Of a stretch of DNA of 64,000 bases, positions 56,105-64,000 are shown one piece after another (within the stretch, counting starts at the first letter, position 1; each line of letters opens with the position of its first letter). The position numbers were made by a program, and so were the translations under genes. Below the pieces are notes generated by a model. The model searched no databases. It was not told where the DNA came from and saw only the letters and a list, made by a program, of their open reading frames with translations. The stretch comes from Calycina herbarum (taxonomy: Eukaryota > Ascomycota > Leotiomycetes > Helotiales > Pezizellaceae), in NCBI GenBank assembly GCA_001414485.1, contig LLEY01000026.1, positions 1-64,000 of the forward strand, in the 5' to 3' direction.

Positions 56105-58496
56105 CGAAAGATAGAGAACTAGAGAGAGAAATTATATAAAATCCCTGGTCCTTTCCCAACTGCTATGCTTGGTTTCCGGTTGCGCAGGTCTCCAAAGGAT
56201 TCAAGCTACACTTAGTTCTGGACGAGACGTCGCGCAGGATAATTGGAGTGTAGGTAAGTCCTCTTCCTGTCGCGAGGCACCGGGCAGCCAAACTCTGCCA
56301 GCATTGCCCAAACGTTAACTTCGCAAACTCTCCCCCATCACTACCTAGCATCGCACCTTCCCTCCCAACTGGAACCAGTCGCTTGCGGGAACTTCCCGGC
56401 CCACTCACCTCCCCAGACCCACACAGACAACCAGTCTCCTCGATGTACACAAATAAGGCAACTTGTGTTCACAAACCAAACTCGGTGGTGCACTCGTTCT
56501 CCAGATGAAATGCATTGCTAACTCGAAAAAATCAGTCACAAAACTCATTGAACGCGGCCTCCAAAGGGAACGCTGCGAGATCGAGCGTGATTCATTTGAA
56601 TCCCCTCAGCCAGCATTGCGGTCCATTTGGGCACTTGCTGTGCCTGTATCTAAATGCCCGTCAATATGCAAAGGCAGAAGACTATGGGTTCCCCGAAAAG
56701 GGGGAAAGAGATCCGAGATCTATCACCAAGGTGTAGATCAGGTGCTAACACAAAGGTGTCACCGTATTCATGACAGAAGTCCGATACAAGAATAGCTTGC
56801 AAGCAATACTTGAAAAAAGAATTACAATCCATTTGGGACATAGTTCCTGCCAGGATAACACAAAGGTGACCTGCGTTAGGATCATTTGTGACAAAGGGTG
56901 AGTTCTTCCCGGCCCAACACCACCGAGTTTATATTTTTGGTGAATATTTGAGAGGTGAAAGGATAGGAGGGATTGACTGTTCTGATCTCAATGCAGAGCC
57001 TCTTTCACGTCATGGTCGTGAGGGCTGACTTCATGAGAACTATTTGGGGAAGTCGTGAAGACTCAACCTAAGGTAGCGAGCCTCTTTCGCGCAATCCCAG
57101 AAGTTCCAATACCGCGTCTCCCTTATAGATTCCCGTAAGTTTGAGCCGCAAGAGTACCTAGGAATTTCTATTATGCCCCATACTGGAGGCAGAGAACACC
57201 TCAACTTCCCAACCCCCTTTAGCACCAAACAATTTCTTTCCATATCAGATTCGGCAGCAATCCAAGCAATTATCCACATCGCATGGCGAAAAACAGACTT
57301 CAAAGGCGCGCAACCATCAGGACTTCAGCCGTCTCCCAGATCTATCACACAATCCCTTTCCTCCAAAGCAATCTTGGTTGTTTAACAAAGTCTCCAAGCC
57401 AACACGGGTGTCTTTACCAGGATCGAAAGATCAAATTGTTCGGACAGAGTTGATTGTTGGCAATCCATGCTGGGAGACACGAAGGTCATTATGTGCTTGC
57501 TTTCCAGATTCTGGGCGGCGCGCAACGGCCAGACTCGAAGCGCGATTGTGAGGGATGACGAATGGGTATCAATCACCTTCACTTCTCGCTCCTGCCATGG
57601 CACCTTAGGCAATGTCGCAGTCGTGTGCAAGTGTGCAAGTGTGCAAGAGGGGCGACCTCGCCAAGTCCTTCCGGTGATGTCGATCGTATCCAGTCAAGGT
57701 CAAGGGAGGGAAGGAATGACCTCGAACTCTCCTCCCAAGTTCAACGAACCGTCGCACCAGGGTCAGACACTCTGGTCACGACTGCCTCGACTGCCTCGAC
57801 TTTAGGCTTTGCACGATGCATCTACCTACGATCCACCGGAGTTACTGGAGGCGTGCTTCTGGGATGAAACCAGGGGAGCAGCACATCTCTCTGAGAACTC
57901 CCTGAGTTTCTTCCCTCTTCTTCACGATTCTCCTTATGTTTTGGCTATCGCGAAATCCCAACGAATCAATTGACACATCACACCAGAGGAGAAGTGACCT
58001 ATGATTTGCGACTGAGGGAAGGAAAACATTTCGTTCGTATGAGCCTTTCGGAGGGGAAAACATGTAGTTTTACTCAAAAAGAAGAGGGACGCTGAGGTTT
58101 TCAAGTTGGGTGGTGGCACTTGGAGGGTGAGAATAGACGCTTTTGTGAAGTCAACTCAGGTGGCCATGAGCAAGATAAAACAGGGACGGAGGCAGCAGGG
58201 GAAATCATTTCAATCTCACGATTTGCAGGTTTCAATTGGGGTGAGGGTTATCATTATCTTCCTCTTTCCAGGATTAATTTATTAGGGGTATTACCGTTGA
58301 AGTTCTCAGTCCAGAGAATGGGGGAGATTGACGATTTTCAGAAAAAGGAAAAAGTACCAAATACTTACCTCGAAGACTCCCTTCCGGGCTCGATCCACAA
58401 ATCATCTTCCCCACAATCACTCGACCTTCAGTTCAAAGATCAATTCAAAAGAATCATCGAAAAAGGTTGCTTTCGCAAAAACCTCGAAGACTCCCC
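56105..58496. other. 2.4 kb without a supported gene
   Basis: Several ORFs of 60-110 codons on both strands (for example 56463-56795, 57467-57805) show no domain, no splice-linked partner and often overlap one another. The right end holds one copy of the direct repeat at 58369-58408. Confidence 0.4.
58369..58408 (+). repeat. direct repeat copy 1 (duplicated exon end with splice donor)
   Basis: CCTCGAAGACTCCCTTCCGG followed by GCTCGATCCACAAATC. On the minus strand this reads as the end of an exon with a good donor (TCTTCGAG|GTAAGTATTTGG). The partner copy is at 58482-58526, about 113 nt away. Confidence 0.65.
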
Positions 58497-58526
58497 TCAG
58501 GGCTCGACCAACAATTCAATCTCCTC
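58482..58526 (+). repeat. direct repeat copy 2 (exon end, donor lost)
   Basis: CCTCGAAGACTCCCCTCAGG followed by GCTCGACCAACAATTC. On the minus strand the same exon end is followed by GTTTTT instead of GTAAGT, and the codon that is GGA in copy 1 is TGA here and ends the frame. Confidence 0.65.
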
Positions 58527-59065
58527 AATCTCCTCCCGAATCACCTGCGCAACAGCCACCAAATCCCAATCCCGCACCCGTCTCACATCCTGCCCCTCCA
58601 CCGTCGCGGAATTGTGAGGATCAAAACCGCGACCTACCCAGACTCGAATGTGAGATTCTGGGAGGATGTTACGTCGTTGGAGGGCGTGGAGGAGGGCTGC
58701 GATGTTTTTGTATGCTAGGTCCTTTTCTTTTACCTTGCATAGAGGCGAGGAGAGGAGGAAGAGCTCGCTCTTCGTCTCGTTATAAGGGGGCGTTGAGGTG
58801 GAGGAAGTGCTTTGGTGGTTTGATTGTTCCCATGATCCTGTCAGGTCCGCGGTGCGGGTTTTGGGGTTCTTAGCTAGCGTGCGGAAGAAGTTGGTTAGTT
58901 CAACTTCCGTGGCGAAGTTGAGAAAGAGGGTGTTGAGGATTGAGCTGTTACCCCCTTTGTGTTCTCTTGTTTGGGCTTAGAGAGGTGGGAGAGGTCAAAC
59001 TCGAATTTCACTCGGAAGGTTAGGTCCGAGGGAGAAATCTTGGTTCGCTCTCTTGGAACGGTCAT
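58497..59065 (-). pseudogene. unknown gene with one-base frameshift
   Basis: ATG at 59065 begins MTVPRERTKISPSDLTFRVK and runs to QENTKG; the continuation is one base out, in a run of five Gs (about 58944-58948), then stays open for about 150 codons: ILNTLFLNFATEVELTNFF, RTADLTGSWEQSNHQ, LAYKNIAALLHALQRRNILP, HIRVWVGRGFDPHNSATVEG, WDLVAVAQVIREEIEEIEL, ending in TGA at 58497. The total is 569 nt, one short of a multiple of three. Amino-acid composition and a helical C-terminus look real, but I do not recognise the family. The terminal TGA lies inside a duplicated segment, so the true 3' exon junction may be elsewhere. Confidence 0.5.
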
Positions 59066-60802
59066 GGTTTGTTGGGTATTGGTTATTTTTCTTCTGGTTA
59101 CTCCGTTTTATAGATGAGATGGAAAAATGGGCAATGGAGAGGGGAATCATACGATCATTTTGCAAAATTATATGCTACTATGTGAGTGTTGTTTCGAATG
59201 AGCAATGGTGTTTGGTAAGCTAGATTCTTTTTGTAGGATTGTTTGTTGGTGACAATGGGCTTTGTGGTTGTTGCTTTTTTGATTTTGACAATGATCGGGA
59301 CCTGATGGCTGTCGGCATGCCGACACAAAGGGCAGAGGAATTCCTCTTGCCGAAGTATGATTTTCGGCAAAGGGGTGATATTTTTCGCATTCTAGCTGCC
59401 GAGAAATCAATCGGAATCATTGTCCGATCCTACTAGGAAGCACTACTCACGCGAAATCAAGATGGGGAGGTATGATTTGATAAAGGGGATTGTCACATTG
59501 AATGGAGTTGTTAGTCAAAGAGACTTCTAGCGAGATCAACAAAGATCACTCATAGATCTCCCAAATTCTTCATGCATAATCACAACGAAATGAGTCCTTA
59601 ACTTTTCAGAGAGCTTTCAAAGAATGAAGTTTGCAATTTGGGAAAGTTCAAAGATCGGAGAAGAGTCCTCCTCTGAGAATGCATGGTCAGGGATATGTTT
59701 GGAGAAGAATGGCAGGAGCGAAATTAGTGTGACGGATTGCAGAAAGGTTGTGATGAATCAAACATACCAGGCTCCGGGTCGCTTTGCTGGAGATATCTTT
59801 TCTTTTGCCCTCTAAAAGTTAAGACCGAGCGAACTTGAGGCTTCAAGGCAGAATTACTATGGGGGCCAACCATTCTAAGGGATCTTATTATCCTCTGGAA
59901 AACAATCAAATACACCTCCGATAAAGATCCTTGGTCCATTGCTGTCTGTTCTTATTCTACCTTGTGGCGAGGCTTAGTGACGTTACGATGGGCAACAAAC
60001 AGTTCTCGTTGTTCCAACTTTCGAGAGCAATTTAAAGTATTAACCTAAATATACGGGACAGTTGAACTGATTGTTTGAAAAGATCTGGGACAATAAAGTT
60101 CAATTGTTCCAAGTTATTGGGATAATTAATTGTCCAAGAAACTTGGAACATCAACCTCTATTTACCTCTATTTTTGCTGCCCGTTACGAGGTAGGAACGT
60201 TTGCGGTTTCATTAGGTCAGGGATAATAATTAACCCCTGCGAAGTATTATTCCTACAGTGTTATTTTCGCAGCTCATGTATCCAAATTCGCAAGACGCAA
60301 TATCCATGTTTTCCTAACGCTTTGATTTCTGTATCAAGATGCTTCAAACGTTGTGTTTGAGGACCAAGTTATTCGTGGTGTTGTAGATGATCATATTTGA
60401 AGAAGGGGGACCGGCTATTATGTTGAATATATATGACGAGAAATAAACCGATGATCCGAGCTATGTATACTTTGAATGGTTATGGAAGCGTACGAGTCAA
60501 GTCCACCAATGGACTTTCAGAATCTTCATTCTACACGATTCAACGGGATCGTGATCATATACATAAGGTGGAAAGTAGATGATAAGACGAAGATTTCCTT
60601 CATAAGACGATTCCTTATTTGATCTACCTCAGTTGAAAGAGCTTCTACGGAAAGCTAAGAAGACCTAGTTTGTATTATTCCTACGTCACTTTATTGAACT
60701 TAGACTTGGGCATCGATATATCGATACCAGTATCGGGGGGGGTCTACGATAGTTATCGGTATCGAGTAATATTCTACGATAATATATCAAATATATCCGA
60801 TA
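59066..60802. other. intergenic, repeat copy and short ORFs only
   Basis: No supported gene. Contains repeat copy III (60005-60185) and, at 60705-60800, a cluster of CGATA-type words (ATCGATATATCGATACC, GTATCGGGGGG, TATCGGTATCG) just outside element A. Confidence 0.45.
60005..60185 (+). repeat. CTCGTTGTT palindromic repeat family, copy III
   Basis: Starts TCTCGTTGTTCCAACTTTC, contains a palindrome without spacer (60105-60127 against 60128-60150; TGTTCCAAGTTATTGGGATA against TGTTCCAAGTTTCTTGGACA on the other strand), and ends near TTTACCTCTATTTTTGCTGCC, like copies I and II. Confidence 0.6.
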
Positions 60803-61679
60803 ACGTGGTTCATCAGTACCCTGCGTACTTTTCCCCCACCTTATTACTTTAGAATATGATTAAACAACCACAACATATTAAATTAACTAAAACTACTCAG
60901 AATCTAACGAACTAGATATATCTATAGCCTCTTGACAAGTTCGTGTATTATGACCAGTCTTTCTACAAGTGCTACACCGTCGCCTAGAGGGTTGCCCCTC
61001 ATTTTGCCTCCCCCCCTTAGAACGCCTATCGCGTCGAGCCTGTTCCTCTGCCTCCCTTTGAGCTAATACGTCCTGCGTATCCTCTATAGTAAGTACACCT
61101 CCTTGACAGACCCGAGTCTTTTTAGCCCTGCGACGCTTACTAAGGGCTTCATTTGCTGCTCAAAGGGTACGGACCTCTGCCGACAAAAGGGTCACTTCAT
61201 ATACTAACCGCTCTATACCCTTTACTAACGTAGCAACTGTTTGAAAAATAGGCGTTGGCGAGCTTCCTTAATAACGTATAATATAATTCTTAACTAAAGT
61301 TATTTATAAAAGAGCATCGGTTAGGTTATAAGGGGTCTATAAGACCTAAGGGTCGGCGTCCACAGAAGAGGGGCTAGTAGGTGTAGGAGTTCGTAATCGG
61401 ATATCAAGCTTTAATATCATAGCTTAGGGATTAAAAGATACTAAGCCAGCTCCGTAGAATCCAGCCTAGGCGTTTTAGGCTATTATTGATTCTAAATACG
61501 CTGCTTTAAAAGCGAGAAAGAACTCGACCTTAGTAATATAGTTAATATAAGCTTTAATAAAAGTCTTAATTTAGCAACTATATACCTGTTTTAATATACT
61601 AAAACACCTAACGTCGAGTAGCTAGGTAAGATAAGAAGAGTAAGGAGGTAGATAAAGAGTTATAATATTATAAGCCTTA
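60803..61679 (-). mobile_element. element A: Fot1/pogo-like transposon remnant, 3' part of transposase
   Basis: The end reads ACGTGGTTC then the 17-mer ATCAGTACCCTGCGTAC, next to TA (60801-60802). On the minus strand the transposase C-terminal half is readable: ITLYLPPYSSYLT, LLDVRCFSILKQVYS, YINYITKVEFFLAFKAAYL, AGFYGAGLVSFNP, LKLDIRLRTPTPTSPSSVD, the basic KRRRAKKTRVCQGGVLT and a CCHC knuckle RRCSTCRKTGHNTRTC, ending at TAG 60893. These match the DDE transposases of fungal pogo/Fot1 type. In-frame TAG and TGA codons replace expected Gln or Arg codons, as RIP would do. The rest of the gene was cut off when element B inserted at TA 61678-61679. Confidence 0.8.
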
Positions 61680-63250
61680 ACGTGTTTTATAAGCGAGTCG
61701 CCTACATAAGCGAGTCGCCTACTTTTTCAACCTAGTGTTATTATAATATAAAATACTTAATACTATATAAAGTTATTATTACTATAGAAGCTATCTAGTA
61801 TTCTTTAGAACTTTCGCTATCTTCTATATCTAATATTTCTACCTAACAAGTATAAGAATTATACCTAGTTTTACTACAACGGCTACAATGCCTATCTACG
61901 CGAACTCTCTTCCTAGACTCTTTACCTTATTTCTAGCTACTATTTTCCTTAGATATAATTAAATCAGCTACGTTGCCTACTATTAATATCTCTTAACTCT
62001 TAATATACTTCCTCTTATAACTTTTACACTTAGTTATAGCCTTAGTTATTATATAAAAACTAGTAATTTCCTTGTATATTAACACTATATTATATATTAC
62101 CCTAGTTAAGCCTTTTTCAAGTTAATTAAGAGACTGAATAATAGAACTAGGTAACGAGTCTTAATGTCTTTAAATCCGATCTTAAATAAGCGTTGATTAA
62201 GCTATTATTTCGTATACGTTACTTAGTATTTTAGATGTCTATAGAGTATCTTCTAGTATTATTAGTGTTAGTGTACGAAGCCTTAAATCTGTAACGGCAC
62301 GAAACAGACAATACTATGAAAGAGGCATATGGAAGTGCGTTCCGTAGAATAACATGCTTGGATACTAGGCTCTAAACACGAAGGAAAAGATCAAATTAAC
62401 CTTTCTCGATACTAAGGGTAAGGGCATCTATATATAAGAGGGTCGGACAATAACAATAGACTCGGAGGTCCGAACCGGACATTCCTGATACTCGAATACA
62501 TATCCCATCTAGTACGTAACCAAATCCAATACGTAACCCTTACATTCCTATAACCTGAACCGTATCCACTCTGGTACGTAACCTTGGCAATTCCCATTCC
62601 TGATGGCTGGCTATCACAAAATCAAGCTTTGATAACACAGCTTCTAGGCTATATAGGACTAGCCTAGCCTCTTTAAAACTCGCGTAGATATTATCCTTTA
62701 TAAATACTTTATAAAAAGCTACTTTAAACATGAAAAGAAAGGTTTCTTTAGTAATATAATTAATATAATTCTATACTAAGCCTAATATCTTAGCTCTATA
62801 CGCTCGCTTTAATAGCGAGAAGCAGACTATATTAAGCAGCTATAGTAGGTACGATAAGTATAGAGGTATATAGAGGGTAATAATATTTAAGTCTTTATAG
62901 AGTTACTAGAATTTAAGCGAGTTATAGCTTTTATAACTATTAATAATTAATAAATAATATCCTTCTATACTTTATATCTTTATATACTTGTTAAAATGCT
63001 TTAACTATATAACTCTAAGCTTATTATTTATCTAGCTATTATTACTAACCTTAATTACCTAATTATATAGTATATATATATCTTAGTACTAGGTAGAAAT
63101 AAGTACTTTACCTACGAATATAATAAATAGCGGGATTATCTATTCTATTATATTAACTCTCTAAATAACTATAACTTACTTACGATTACCTAGCTAAACT
63201 TGCTTTCGCTTCCTACGCGTTTCTAAGCTTATAAAAACAAGTTAGAATAA
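61680..63250 (-). mobile_element. element B: second Fot1/pogo-like transposon, heavily mutated
   Basis: Starts ACGTGTTTT followed by two perfect 17-bp units ATAAGCGAGTCGCCTAC (61689-61705 and 61706-61722). On the minus strand a transposase is readable from about 63000 down to 61795: LNIITLYIPLYLSYLL, LLNIVCFSLLKRAYRAKIL, NYINYITKETFLFMFKVAF, DNIYASFKEARLVLYSLEAV, LSKLDL, then (after removing the solo LTR) RLRTLTLIILEDTL, DSLPSSIIQSLN and a mutated knuckle HCSRCSKTRYNSYTC. Stops are TAG/TAA where Gln is expected. The right terminal repeat is not seen in the window. Extreme AT content fits RIP. Confidence 0.78.
62290..62618. mobile_element. solo LTR, 329 bp, with 5-bp target duplication
   Basis: Starts TGTAACGGCACGAAACAG and ends GGCTGGCTATCACA, with TG...CA termini (TGT/ACA inverted). 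AAATC is present on both sides (62285-62289 and 62619-62623). Removing it and one AAATC joins the two parts of the element B transposase in frame at KLD|LRLRT. It is far less AT-rich than its surroundings. Confidence 0.85.
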
Positions 63251-64000
63251 AATAACTTCTATTATAAAGCTACTTTTGTTAAAGTTATAAATATTCTTAT
63301 CTTAAATAATATATTTCTCTTTAATAGACTATATAAGTATAAACTATAAGCTAATAACTCGCGGATCCTTAGTTAAAGCTCGCTAACGATTATATAAACG
63401 ACTCTATCTATTACGGCGCTGGTCCGTAACACGTGATTCTCGGTCCTACACGTGACCGTCAGAGCCGCAACGCTTGGACGGATTTATAACGAGATTAAAG
63501 GCTCTTTATAGTTAGTAGGAATACCTCTTTTTCGTAGAGTATATATTCCGTATTCCCTTGTTCTTAGAACTATAGCTTTAAATTCTCGAATATATATATA
63601 TATACTCTTATATCTTTGTCTTTAGATATAGATCGTAATATTATTTAAGCTTAACCCTTTTTACTTCCTACGAAGGATTATAATATTAACCGGATTCTAC
63701 GCTCGTAATAGCTAGAAGATCTCACACTTGTAACAGTATAATTATAACCCTCCTCCTCCGCCTATAACAGCCCCTCTTCTTATAAACGGATCCCTCGAGC
63801 ATCTCTACGTCTGTAACGACTTATCTCCTCGAAAGACACGCCTATAACAGCCTATATAACCTTTTTTATAACCTCTCTCTACCTTCTCCTCCTTTCTTTC
63901 CGATAATATAATAGCCGACACTCGAAGTAGTCGTAGTAGAAAAGGGAAGACACCTACTAGCTCGTCTCGAACCGAGCCTTAATATAACGAAACTCAAACG
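63251..64000. other. AT-rich repeat-derived sequence, unresolved
   Basis: The left part is probably the upstream half of element B's transposase, too mutated to read. A less AT-rich segment at about 63405-63500 (GTCCGTAACACGTGATTCTC) and another at 63745-63860 with CGCCTATAACAGC twice suggest more recent insertions, possibly LTR pieces, but no ends could be defined. Confidence 0.4.

Noticed and set aside
56163..57867. A series of ORFs of 60-112 codons, considered as a degraded gene.
   Set aside because: I could not chain any two by frame or splice sites into a recognisable protein.
1..64000. CRISPR arrays, tRNA or rRNA genes, prophage.
   Set aside because: No spaced identical repeats, no cloverleaf with intact T-loop consensus and no rRNA motifs were noticed by eye; a tRNA scan could still reveal one that I missed.

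Overview
The window is nuclear DNA of a filamentous ascomycete (Pezizomycotina; a leotiomycete is my guess, not something the sequence proves). The reasons are many 46-70 nt introns with GTAAGT-like donors and CTAAC/CTGAC branch sites, a Zn(II)2Cys6 regulator, a Clr5-ankyrin gene, fungal ABC, MFS and GH10 genes, and relic transposons whose lesions look like repeat-induced point mutation (RIP; C to T changes). I assembled gene structures by hand from splice sites. For nine of the spliced or single-exon genes the exon sums divide by three.

Region 1 (1-27.7 kb) is mostly intact: a Ste6-type ABC exporter running off the left edge (-), a PBDC1/Chp1-like chaperone (-), an unknown 642-aa protein whose start codon is assembled across an intron (+), a GNAT acetyltransferase (-), a secreted S41-family peptidase (-), a BCS1-type AAA protein with a one-base frameshift (+), a 12-exon ABCC/MRP transporter carrying two homologous introns that look like introner elements (+), and a small retropepsin-like protein (-). 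A 504-bp hAT-type MITE with an 8-bp target duplication lies at 10.8 kb.

Region 2 (28.6-32.4 kb) is a Clr5-ankyrin pseudogene. It was broken by one TA-targeting MITE that itself received a second, and it carries in-frame stops explicable as C to T changes.

Region 3 (34.9-47.8 kb) holds a Zn2Cys6 regulator (+), a DUF5672 glycosyltransferase-like membrane protein (-), a Rossmann NAD(P)-binding protein (-), a secreted GH10 xylanase (-) and a low-complexity protein of unknown role (-), separated by gene-poor stretches with small palindromic repeats.

Region 4 (49.7-59.1 kb) is a graveyard: a thioredoxin-like gene with an early stop, a broken P-loop/NACHT-like plus formylglycine-generating-enzyme (FGE) protein, a broken bacterial-type solute-binding protein (family 5) abutting it tail to tail, a broken Dal5-type MFS permease, and an unknown gene with a one-base frameshift and a duplicated exon end.

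Region 5 (60.8-64 kb) is a nest of Fot1/pogo-like elements: element B inserted in element A, and a solo LTR inserted in B. Their terminal repeats share an unusual geometry (9 bases followed by 17-bp units) with the inner MITE at 28.9 kb.
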